Shown: positions 1 to 6,820 of the stretch, piece by piece
Position numbering within the stretch: the stretch's first letter is position 1
Layout: the number at the start of each line of letters is the position of its first letter
DNA from: Candidatus Thioglobus sp.
Lineage (GTDB): Bacteria; Pseudomonadota; Gammaproteobacteria; PS1; Pseudothioglobaceae
Length of the DNA stretch: 15,057 bases
Assembly: GCA_015163925.1 (NCBI GenBank)
Contig: JAAOIF010000006.1
Coordinates: 1 to 15,057, forward strand
Direction of reading: 5' to 3'
Notes under the pieces: generated by a model
Told to the model about the DNA's origin: nothing
The model's database searches: none
The model's input: the letters and a program-made list of their open reading frames with translations, nothing else
Program-made: the position numbers and the translations under genes

Positions 1-111
1 CTTGCATAATCGGCTGGCTCAAATCATGCGTCAAAGCAGTAAAAAAGGGCAGTTGATGGGTAATTTCGCCAGTATTATCCATCATAAACGAGCCGCCATC
101 AAACACTAATT
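1..111 (-). pseudogene. nadE: Internal fragment of glutamine-dependent NAD+ synthetase (glutaminase domain)
   Basis: Read on the minus strand, this stretch is open throughout and contains LVFDGGSFMMDNTGE followed by a QLPFF segment. This matches the end of the nitrilase-like glutaminase domain of NAD synthetases, where families typically read GGQDELVFDGxSF. Glutamine-dependent NadE amidates nicotinic acid adenine dinucleotide to NAD+ in the cytosol. The match stops at the conserved Leu (codon at 107-109). The residues encoded just before it (Tyr-Lys-Arg-Lys) are not NadE-like, and from there the DNA reads as DoxX on the other strand. The 5' half of the gene is therefore missing, and the 3' part lies outside the window. 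Family assignment rests on about 36 residues with one strong motif. It is a broken gene or one side of a chimeric join. Confidence 0.66.
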
Positions 112-112
112 T
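109..112. other. Breakpoint between nadE fragment (-) and doxX (+)
   Basis: NadE similarity on the minus strand ends at codon 107-109, and DoxX similarity on the plus strand starts at codon 111-113. No insertion sequence, inverted repeat or duplicated target site is visible at the join. The two genes are in opposite orientations and each is cut inside a conserved region. That is the form expected of an inversion or deletion endpoint, or of an amplification or assembly chimera. Confidence 0.6.
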
Positions 113-488
113 GCGTTTATATGTGGCGGAGGTGTTTTTTCGCTCCGGTTGGCTGAAATTTAACAGCTGGGATTCCACCCTATATTTGTTTGAATCTGAG
201 TATCAAGTGCCGATTATTTCTTGGGAATTAGCAGCATATTTAGCCACCGCCGCCGAGCTAATTCTGCCGATTCTATTGGCTTTGGGCTTGGCAACTCGCC
301 TGAGCGCCTTAGGATTATTTTTGCTAAATATCGTGGCAGTAGTGTCATATTCGGCAATTTGGGCAAGCGGATATTATGACCATAAATTATGGGGATTGAT
401 GCTTTTAGTTGTTATAATTTATGGGCAAGGCAGATTTTCAATAGATAATTTAATTTGCAAAATTCACAATAAAATAGGGGAAAAATAA
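111..488 (+). CDS. DoxX family membrane protein, 5'-truncated
   Basis: Small integral membrane protein of the DoxX family; the biochemical role of most members is unsettled (several are tied to redox or thiol stress). Visible are the family-like start RLYVAEVFFRSGWLKF, a WDSTLYLFE segment, and hydrophobic helices near residues 38-60, 62-82 and 91-105. Family members normally have about 15-30 residues before this point, completing the first membrane helix. Here only about ten remain. The start is a TTG at 111 with no Shine-Dalgarno, and the same frame runs upstream only to a stop at 54-56 through non-DoxX sequence. The gene is therefore probably cut at its 5' end by the breakpoint next to it. 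Its stop codon overlaps the start of the next gene by one base, so it was the first visible member of the operon that follows. It may not be functional as it stands. Confidence 0.8.
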   Translation: MRLYVAEVFFRSGWLKFNSWDSTLYLFESEYQVPIISWELAAYLATAAELILPILLALGLATRLSALGLFLLNIVAVVSYSAIWASGYYDHKLWGLMLLVVIIYGQGRFSIDNLICKIHNKIGEK

Positions 489-1978
489 TGATTGAATCGG
501 TTACTCCACTCTTAGAAACGCTGGCAACGCTATTTGTTTTCGCCATTGGCTTGGTGCTTTTGCTGGTGGTTATCACTTTTATATTTGACATCAGCCAGAG
601 GAAAAATGCGGTGTTGCGAAATTATCCGGTGGTCGGGCATTTTCGTAGTATTTTCTCCAGTTTGGGTGAATTTTTTCGGCAATACTTTTTCGCTATGGAC
701 CGTGAGGAAATGCCGTTTAATCGGGCTGAGAGGGAATGGGTGCATAAGGCGGCAAATAATGACGACACGACTGTGGCATTTGGTTCAACCAAAAATCTGG
801 CTCCCACTGGCACTGTGATTTTTGCTAATTGCCCATTTCCTACTTTGGACGAGGATGCGGTTACCACGCCGGCAATTACTATTGGAGAAGGCTTTTGCGA
901 AAATCCTTATCAAGCAAATTCGGTTTTTAATATATCTGGAATGAGTTTTGGTGCGATTTCCAAGCCGGCAGTTTTGGCACTTTCAAATGGCGCTAAAATG
1001 GCTGGCTGCTGGTATAACACTGGCGAGGGCGGTCTCAGCCCTTATCACTTGGAGGGCGGGGCGGATATTGTTTTTCAAATCGGCACAGCAAAATATGGAG
1101 TAAGGGATTTGGACGGCAATTTGAGCGATGAAAAACTGCAAGAATTAGCAGCTCACAAACAAGTAAAAATGTTTGAAATTAAAATGAGTCAGGGCGCTAA
1201 ACCGGGCAAGGGCGGGATTTTGCCGGCTGCAAAAGTGACCAAGCAGATTGCAGAAATTCGTGGCATCGGGCAAGGCACAGATTCCATTTCGCCGAATCGC
1301 CATTTGGACATTGCCTCAGCCAGCGATTTATTGGATATGATTGCCCGCGTGCGGGAGGTTACTGGCAAGCCGGTGGGCTTCAAATCAGTGATTGGGGCAA
1401 CCGATTGGTTGGATGATTTTTTTGCAGAAATTAACAATCGGGGCGAGGCGGCAGCGCCAGATTTTATAACTTTAGATAGCGGCGATGGTGGCACTGGGGC
1501 AGCGCCGATGCCACTTCTGGATAATGTCGGGCTGACTATTAAGGAAACTTTGCCGTTGCTGGTGGATAAATTAGTGCAATATCAGCTGCGGCAGCGGATA
1601 AAAGTTATTACTTCTGGCAAGCTAATTACCCCGTCAGAAGTGGCTTGGGCGCTTTGTGCTGGGGCTGATTTTATCACCTCAGCGCGAGGATTTATGTTTT
1701 CCATTGGTTGTATTCAAGCCTTAAAATGCAACAAAAACACTTGCCCGACCGGCATTACAACGCATAATAAGCGTTTGCAAAAAGGCTTGGACCCGGAAAA
1801 CAAAGCAGTTAAAGTGGCAAATTATGTGCATAATATGAACCATGCGGTAGAAATTATTGCGCATTCTTGTGGGGTGAAAGAGGCACGAGAATTGAGCCGA
1901 GACCATGTGCGGATTGTGCAAAATAATGGGCGCTCAATTCCAATGAGTGAGCTGTATCCGACAAACTTAGGAGCATAA
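488..1978 (+). CDS. Membrane-anchored FMN-binding glutamate synthase family protein
   Basis: A 496-residue protein built around the FMN-binding (beta/alpha)8 barrel domain of glutamate synthase. Residues 10-34 form one hydrophobic helix, so the protein is likely tethered to the inner membrane with the barrel in the cytosol. Barrel motifs are FNISGMSFGAIS (about 147-158), NTGEGG (177-182) and GDGGTGAAP (332-340). Cysteines at 408, 414 and 419 fit the [3Fe-4S] ligands of the family. There is no glutamine amidotransferase domain and no adjacent NADPH subunit (GltD), so a classical GOGAT reaction is not supported. Ammonia-dependent glutamate formation or an unknown flavin/Fe-S oxidoreduction are alternatives. 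The ATG overlaps the DoxX stop (TAATG) and has AGGGG at 476-480 as its ribosome-binding site. The next gene starts one base after its stop. The family is sure; the reaction is not. Confidence 0.93.
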   Translation: MIESVTPLLETLATLFVFAIGLVLLLVVITFIFDISQRKNAVLRNYPVVGHFRSIFSSLGEFFRQYFFAMDREEMPFNRAEREWVHKAANNDDTTVAFGSTKNLAPTGTVIFANCPFPTLDEDAVTTPAITIGEGFCENPYQANSVFNISGMSFGAISKPAVLALSNGAKMAGCWYNTGEGGLSPYHLEGGADIVFQIGTAKYGVRDLDGNLSDEKLQELAAHKQVKMFEIKMSQGAKPGKGGILPAAKVTKQIAEIRGIGQGTDSISPNRHLDIASASDLLDMIARVREVTGKPVGFKSVIGATDWLDDFFAEINNRGEAAAPDFITLDSGDGGTGAAPMPLLDNVGLTIKETLPLLVDKLVQYQLRQRIKVITSGKLITPSEVAWALCAGADFITSARGFMFSIGCIQALKCNKNTCPTGITTHNKRLQKGLDPENKAVKVANYVHNMNHAVEIIAHSCGVKEARELSRDHVRIVQNNGRSIPMSELYPTNLGA

Positions 1979-1979
1979 A

Positions 1980-3611
1980 ATGAAAGCATCAGATTTATTT
2001 ATAAAAGCATTAGAAAACGAAGGCGTAGAGTATATTTTCGGGATTCCCGGCGAGGAAAATTTAGACTTTTTGGACTCTTTGCAAGGCTCAAGTATCCAAT
2101 TAATTCTCACTCGGCACGAGCAGGGGGCGGCGTTTATGGCTGCTACTTATGGGCGAATGACTGGTAAGGCGGGCGTTTGCTTGGCAACACTCGGGCCCGG
2201 CGCTACTAATTTTGTAACCTGTGCGGCGTATGCGCAGCTCGGCGGTTTTCCGATGCTGATGATTACTGGGCAAAAGCCGATTAATTCCAGCAAGCAAGGC
2301 AAATTCCAAATCGTTGATATTGTTAGAATGATGGAGCCTTTGACAAAATCTGCCAAGCAAATTGTGAATGGCGGAATGATTCCATCACTTGTCAGAGATG
2401 CTTTTCGGATTGCTGAAGAGGAACGCCCGGGGGCTGTGCATTTGGAGTTGCCGGAGGATATAGCGGCTGAGGAAATTGAGGATTGGCACATATTTCAGGT
2501 GCATGAAACCTGTCGGCCTGACGCTAATAAACAAGCACTTAAAAATGCTATGAATATGATTAAATTGGCAAAAAAACCATTAGTATTAGTGGGTGCTGGG
2601 GCAAATCGCAAGAAAGTTTTTGAGCCTTTGAAGGATTTTATTGATAAATCTGGCATTCCGTTTTTTAATACGCAAATGGGCAAGGGGGCGGTGAGTTGTG
2701 AAAATCCGCTATTTTTGGGCACGGCGGCACTTTCGGATGCGGATATTTTGCACCGAGTGGTGAGTGCGGCGGATTTGATTATTAATATCGGGCATGATGT
2801 GGTGGAGAAACCGCCGTTTTTTATGCACGCCGGCGGCACTCAGGTGATTCATATTAATTTTAATTCGGCACAAGTGGATGAAGTGTATTTTCCGCAGTTG
2901 GAAGTAATCGGCGATATTTCCAGTAGTGTTAAGGCTTTGAGTGAATTATTGCCGGATAAATTAAATAATAATACAGCAGAATTATTGCAAAAACGCCAAA
3001 AAATCAAACAAGCAATTCACGAGTCAGATGACGATAATTCCTTTCCAATGCTGCCGCAGCGGATTGTGGCTGATGTCCGCCGAGCGCTAAATAAAGATGC
3101 AATTATTGCTTTGGATAATGGAATGTATAAGATTTGGTTTGCGCGCCATTATCATACTTATATGCCGAATACGGTTTTGCTTGATAATGCTCTGGCGACT
3201 ATGGGGGCTGGGCTGCCGAGTGCGATGGCTTGTGCTTTATTTTATCCTGAGCGGCAAGTGATGGCAGTTTGCGGCGATGGCGGATTTATGATGAATTCAC
3301 AAGAAATTGAAACTGCCGTGCGGCTGGGGCTGAATTTAGTAGTACTAATTGTAACTGATTCCGCTTACGGAATGATTCGCTGGAAGCAAGAGGGGCAAGG
3401 CTTGAGCGATTTTGGCTTGGAATATAACAATCCGGATTTCGTCAAATATGCCGATAGCTACGGGGCGACAGGGCATAAAGTGCAAACTGCCGATGAGTTT
3501 GTCGGGCTGATTAAGTCTTGTTTTGAAAAGGGCGGCGTGCATATTATTGATGCGCCGATTGATTATAAAGAGAATCAGAAATTGTTTCCAGAGCAATTAC
3601 AAAATGTATAA
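1980..3611 (+). CDS. Acetolactate synthase-like ThDP-dependent enzyme (large subunit type)
   Basis: A 543-residue cytosolic enzyme of the thiamine-diphosphate family with the usual three domains: N-terminal pyrimidine-binding (about 1-170), central (190-330) and C-terminal pyrophosphate-binding (360-530). Glu47 in RHEQGAAF is the conserved cofactor-activating glutamate. GDGGFMMN (432-439) with T459-D460-S461 about 26 residues later forms the ThDP/Mg2+ motif. The DS pair recalls catabolic AlsS rather than the NN of biosynthetic IlvB. The family condenses two pyruvates to acetolactate with loss of CO2, but related enzymes use other 2-oxo acids. No regulatory small subunit (IlvN/IlvH) and no acetolactate decarboxylase lie nearby, so branched-chain amino acid or acetoin synthesis is not indicated. 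The start is set by AGGAG at 1969-1973. Pairing with the aldehyde dehydrogenase downstream suggests a linked pathway (inference). Confidence 0.9.
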   Translation: MKASDLFIKALENEGVEYIFGIPGEENLDFLDSLQGSSIQLILTRHEQGAAFMAATYGRMTGKAGVCLATLGPGATNFVTCAAYAQLGGFPMLMITGQKPINSSKQGKFQIVDIVRMMEPLTKSAKQIVNGGMIPSLVRDAFRIAEEERPGAVHLELPEDIAAEEIEDWHIFQVHETCRPDANKQALKNAMNMIKLAKKPLVLVGAGANRKKVFEPLKDFIDKSGIPFFNTQMGKGAVSCENPLFLGTAALSDADILHRVVSAADLIINIGHDVVEKPPFFMHAGGTQVIHINFNSAQVDEVYFPQLEVIGDISSSVKALSELLPDKLNNNTAELLQKRQKIKQAIHESDDDNSFPMLPQRIVADVRRALNKDAIIALDNGMYKIWFARHYHTYMPNTVLLDNALATMGAGLPSAMACALFYPERQVMAVCGDGGFMMNSQEIETAVRLGLNLVVLIVTDSAYGMIRWKQEGQGLSDFGLEYNNPDFVKYADSYGATGHKVQTADEFVGLIKSCFEKGGVHIIDAPIDYKENQKLFPEQLQNV

Positions 3612-3620
3612 GGGGTTGAA

Positions 3621-4997
3621 ATGAGCAAATTAATTGTCAAGCAAGCCTACACGCAAAAGCCTCTGGCGGAGGTGGATTTTAACACCGCTGCGGATGTGGA
3701 AAAAATGTTAGTAACGGCTACGAAATTGCATAAAAACGGTTGTCTGCCGGCATTTCAGCGGATTGAGATTTTAACAAAATTAGCAAATTTAATGCAAGCC
3801 GAGCAAGCCGATTTTGCTAAACTTATTGCTAATGAGGGCGGCAAACCCTTACGGGACGCACGGGTGGAGGTCACTCGGGCGATTGATGGAATTGGCTTGG
3901 CGATTGCTAAAATTAGAAGTGCTAAGGGGCAAGAAGTGCCGATGGATTTGACTGAGGCCGGGGCTGGGCGGCTGGCATTTACTACGCTGGAGCCGATTGG
4001 CGTGGTGGTGGCAGTTAGCGCTTTTAACCATCCGCTAAATCTCATTATCCATCAAGTCGTGCCGGCGATTGCTACTGGCTGTCCGGTGATTGTCAAGCCG
4101 GCTGAGGCGACTCCGCTTTGCTGCTTGAGATTTGCTGAATTAGTGGCTGCGGCTGGGCTGCCGGAGGGCTGGCTGCAAACGGCTGTGCTGGCAATTCCTG
4201 AATCGGAAAAATTAGTAACAGATTCTCGGGTGGCATTTTTTAGCTTTATCGGCTCGGCAAAAGTGGGCTGGATGCTGAAATCAAAACTCGCTCCGGGCAC
4301 TCGTTGCTCTTTGGAACACGGCGGCGTGGCACCGCTGATTTTTGACGAATATGCTGATGTAGAAGGCTTTGTGGCTGGAGTGGTGAAAGCCGGTTTTTAC
4401 CACGCCGGGCAGGTTTGCGTCTCAGTCCAGCGGATTTTTGTGCCAGCAAATCGGGCTGAGGCAATCGCTGAAAAAATCGCTCAAGCGGTTGATAAATTAG
4501 TGGTCGGAGATGCCATAAATGAGGAAACTGATGTCGGGCCGCTGATTTTTCCCAGAGAGGTTGATAGGGTTTCTGAGTGGGTGAATGAGGCGATTTCTGA
4601 GGGCGCAAAACTCATTACCGGCGGCGAGAAAATCGGCGAAACCTGTTATCAGCCAAGTGTTTTGCTCAATCCTAATGCAAAATCCAAAGTCTCAAATATG
4701 GAGATTTTTGGCCCGGTGGTTTGCGTTTACGGCTATGAAAATATTGCCCAAGCGATTGAAATTGCTAATAGTTTGGAGGTTGCATTTCAGGCGGCAGTTT
4801 TCAGCGATAATATCAAAATTGCTATAAATACTGCCAAAGCGATTGATGCCTCGGCGGTGATGATAAATGATTACACGACCTTTAGAACTGACTGGATGCC
4901 GTTTGCCGGTCGTAAGCATTCAGGCTATGGCACAGGCGGGATTGGGCATACTATGGATGATATGTTGGAGCATAAAATGTTGGTAATTAAGCATTAA
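3621..4997 (+). CDS. NAD(P)-dependent aldehyde dehydrogenase family protein
   Basis: A 458-residue member of the ALDH superfamily, which oxidises an aldehyde to a carboxylate with NAD(P)+. The catalytic set is complete: Asn136 in FNHPLN, general base Glu232 in LEHGG, and nucleophile Cys266 in GQVCVSVQR. The 34-residue spacing between Glu and Cys is normal. The C-terminal EIFGPVV segment near residue 357 and a late FAGRKHSGYG motif are also present. LEHGG replaces the commoner LELGG, which places it in a less-studied branch, so the substrate cannot be read from sequence. The length is slightly shorter than the usual 470-500 residues but no domain is missing. The start has AGGGG at 3611-3615. 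The gene lies 9 bases after the ThDP enzyme and 3 bases before the DUF2721 gene. The aldehyde may be produced by, or related to the product of, the upstream ThDP enzyme (inference). Confidence 0.93.
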   Translation: MSKLIVKQAYTQKPLAEVDFNTAADVEKMLVTATKLHKNGCLPAFQRIEILTKLANLMQAEQADFAKLIANEGGKPLRDARVEVTRAIDGIGLAIAKIRSAKGQEVPMDLTEAGAGRLAFTTLEPIGVVVAVSAFNHPLNLIIHQVVPAIATGCPVIVKPAEATPLCCLRFAELVAAAGLPEGWLQTAVLAIPESEKLVTDSRVAFFSFIGSAKVGWMLKSKLAPGTRCSLEHGGVAPLIFDEYADVEGFVAGVVKAGFYHAGQVCVSVQRIFVPANRAEAIAEKIAQAVDKLVVGDAINEETDVGPLIFPREVDRVSEWVNEAISEGAKLITGGEKIGETCYQPSVLLNPNAKSKVSNMEIFGPVVCVYGYENIAQAIEIANSLEVAFQAAVFSDNIKIAINTAKAIDASAVMINDYTTFRTDWMPFAGRKHSGYGTGGIGHTMDDMLEHKMLVIKH

Positions 4998-5000
4998 TTT

Positions 5001-5453
5001 ATGGAAGAAATTATTACAAATTTAGGGCATTTAGGCGTGGTTTTGCAGCTGGCGATTGCCCCGATGATTTTAATTTCCGGAGTTGGCTTTGTGCTGTCGT
5101 CATTAATTGACCGCTACGGGCTGATTATTAGTTGTTCCAGAGATATTATTGGAATTATTCGGCAGACCAAAATCCAATCTCGGCGTGAGCAGCTGAGTGA
5201 AGAATTGCAAATTTTACTGACTCGGGCAAAGCTCATCAGAACCTCTATTGCCTCGTCAGTGCTGAGTTTATTGTTTATTTCTATGCTGGTTTTGAGCCTG
5301 TTTTTTATGGCTTTATGGGAAATTGATTTGCTGACTTTTTCGATTATTTTGTTTGTCTCATCGCTGCTGATGTTTATTATTAGTCTTATATTTTTCGTTT
5401 TAGATGTGAATTTATCCTTGCGGGCGCTGGAATTAGAAGCAATTATAAAATAG
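5001..5453 (+). CDS. DUF2721 family membrane protein
   Basis: A 150-residue membrane protein of unknown function. Three hydrophobic segments are visible, at about residues 14-36, 83-107 and 111-134. Between the first two lies a long polar, basic stretch with ISCSRDI and RREQLSEELQILLTRAKLIR, likely helical and cytosolic. The start LQLAIAPMILISGVGF followed by LSSLIDRYG fits the DUF2721 pattern (IQLALAP...L...R). The length is typical of that family. Only 3 bases separate it from the aldehyde dehydrogenase stop, and 5 bases from the next start, so it is almost certainly co-transcribed with the enzymes around it. Its placement suggests a membrane role connected to the operon's redox enzymes, but nothing in the sequence shows an activity. 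Confidence 0.8.
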   Translation: MEEIITNLGHLGVVLQLAIAPMILISGVGFVLSSLIDRYGLIISCSRDIIGIIRQTKIQSRREQLSEELQILLTRAKLIRTSIASSVLSLLFISMLVLSLFFMALWEIDLLTFSIILFVSSLLMFIISLIFFVLDVNLSLRALELEAIIK

Positions 5454-5458
5454 GATTT

Positions 5459-6787
5459 ATGCAAAATCGGCATTATCAAGTTATTATTGTAGGCAGCGGG
5501 GTTACCGGCTCGGCGCTGATTTATTTGCTGGCAAAATTCAGCTCAATTGAGAGTATTGCGATTTTGGATAAATATGACGCAATTGCTAAGGTAAATTCTG
5601 ATGCTAAATACAACTCGCAAACCTTGCACTCAGGCGATATTGAGACTAATTACAGCTTAGAAAAAGCCCAAGAAGTTTATCAGGCTTCAGATATGGTTCG
5701 GCAATATTCTTTGCGTCAGGAAAATGCTAAAGAGATTATTTTTCCAAGCAGCAAAATGGTTTTAGGGGTAGGCGAGGCGGAGGTTGAGGCCATTGAAAAA
5801 CGCCATAAATTATTCGCCAAAAGTTTCAATTATATGCAACTTTTAGACGACAAAGACATCGCAGAAATTGAGCCAAATGTTGCTAAAAATCGCCAGCAAC
5901 CGATTAAAGCTATTGGCACAAAATCTGATTATTGTGCGGTGGATTTTGGCAATTTAGCCCGTTCATTTATTGCAAATTCTAAGACGGCAAAAAAGCGCGT
6001 TGAGGTTTTGTTAAAGCATAAAGTTTTGGCGACAAAACGCACTGGAAACACTTATCAATTAAGGGTTAAAACCCCGACCGGAGTGCAAAATTTCCACGCA
6101 GATTTTGTAGTATTTTCCACCGGAGCTTACAGTTTGACCTATGCCAAAAATTTGGGCTATGGCAAAAATTATGGGCTTTTGTGCGTGGCTGGGAGTTTTT
6201 ATTTTGGCAAGAAAACGCTTAACGGCAAGGTTTACACCATTCAAAATGATAAATTGCCTTTTGCAGCAGTGCATGGCGACCCGGATATTTGCCTTGAAGG
6301 GCGGACGCGTTTTGGCCCTACGGCGCTGATTTTGCCACAATTAGAACGCTACCGGCACGACACTTACGCAGATTATTTTAAGGTTTTGGGCTTGGATTCT
6401 CATGCCCTCAAAGCCTTGTGGAAATTGGTCAAAGAGCCAGATATTCGCAGTTATATTATGCGAAATTTTGCTTATGAAATCCCTTATATCGGGCGGAAAT
6501 TATTTGTCAAAGAGGTGCAAAAAATCATTCCATCAATTCGCTCAAATGAGCTAAAAGCTGCCAAAGGTTTTGGAGGTCTGAGGCCGCAAATTATTGATAA
6601 AGACAAGGAACAATTAATGCTCGGCGAGGCGCATATTAGAACTCAGGAAGGCTTGATTTTTAACATCACTCCATCGCCCGGAGCCTCTACCTGCCTGCAT
6701 CAGGGGCTGGCAGATGCTGATAGAATTTGTGAATATTTGCAAGCTGATTTTGATAAATCTGGCGCTCAGAAAAGCTTGCAATCTTAA
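5459..6787 (+). CDS. mqo: Malate:quinone oxidoreductase-like FAD enzyme
   Basis: A 442-residue FAD-dependent dehydrogenase of the Mqo/LhgO group (DAO fold). The N-terminal Rossmann motif is VIIVGSGVTGSA with glycines at 12, 14 and 17 and the acidic Asp37 ending the second strand. SQTLHSGDIETNYSLEKA follows at about 53-70, a signature I associate with Mqo of the Campylobacter type. FGGLRPQI and ITPSPGASTCLHQG lie in the C-terminal FAD-contacting part. Mqo is a peripheral inner-membrane enzyme that oxidises malate to oxaloacetate and passes electrons to quinone, standing in for or beside NAD-dependent malate dehydrogenase. L-2-hydroxyglutarate oxidase is the main alternative. The ribosome-binding AGGAT overlaps the stop codon of the DUF2721 gene, so translation is probably coupled. 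It is the last gene of the plus-strand run and converges on msbA. Confidence 0.85.
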   Translation: MQNRHYQVIIVGSGVTGSALIYLLAKFSSIESIAILDKYDAIAKVNSDAKYNSQTLHSGDIETNYSLEKAQEVYQASDMVRQYSLRQENAKEIIFPSSKMVLGVGEAEVEAIEKRHKLFAKSFNYMQLLDDKDIAEIEPNVAKNRQQPIKAIGTKSDYCAVDFGNLARSFIANSKTAKKRVEVLLKHKVLATKRTGNTYQLRVKTPTGVQNFHADFVVFSTGAYSLTYAKNLGYGKNYGLLCVAGSFYFGKKTLNGKVYTIQNDKLPFAAVHGDPDICLEGRTRFGPTALILPQLERYRHDTYADYFKVLGLDSHALKALWKLVKEPDIRSYIMRNFAYEIPYIGRKLFVKEVQKIIPSIRSNELKAAKGFGGLRPQIIDKDKEQLMLGEAHIRTQEGLIFNITPSPGASTCLHQGLADADRICEYLQADFDKSGAQKSLQS

Positions 6788-6820
6788 CAAAATTACTAAC
6801 AAAATTACTAATAAAATTAC
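6785..6820. repeat. Three-copy 12-bp tandem repeat between convergent genes
   Basis: TAACAAAATTAC occurs at 6785-6796 and 6797-6808, and TAATAAAATTAC (one C to T change) at 6809-6820. The copies abut exactly. The first copy supplies the mqo stop codon, and the third contains the msbA stop codon on the other strand, so the repeat occupies the whole intergenic gap. The unit length is a multiple of three. No hairpin or GC-rich stem is visible, so it is not a canonical intrinsic terminator. Confidence 0.9.

Noticed and set aside
2-109. Plus-strand open frame ending in a TAA at 107-109
   Set aside because: The encoded peptide has no recognisable family pattern, while the minus strand of the same bases gives a clear NadE motif.
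4246-4608. Long minus-strand open frame inside the aldehyde dehydrogenase gene
   Set aside because: Low-complexity Pro/Gln/Arg-rich translation, antisense to a gene with full catalytic motifs; a shadow frame.
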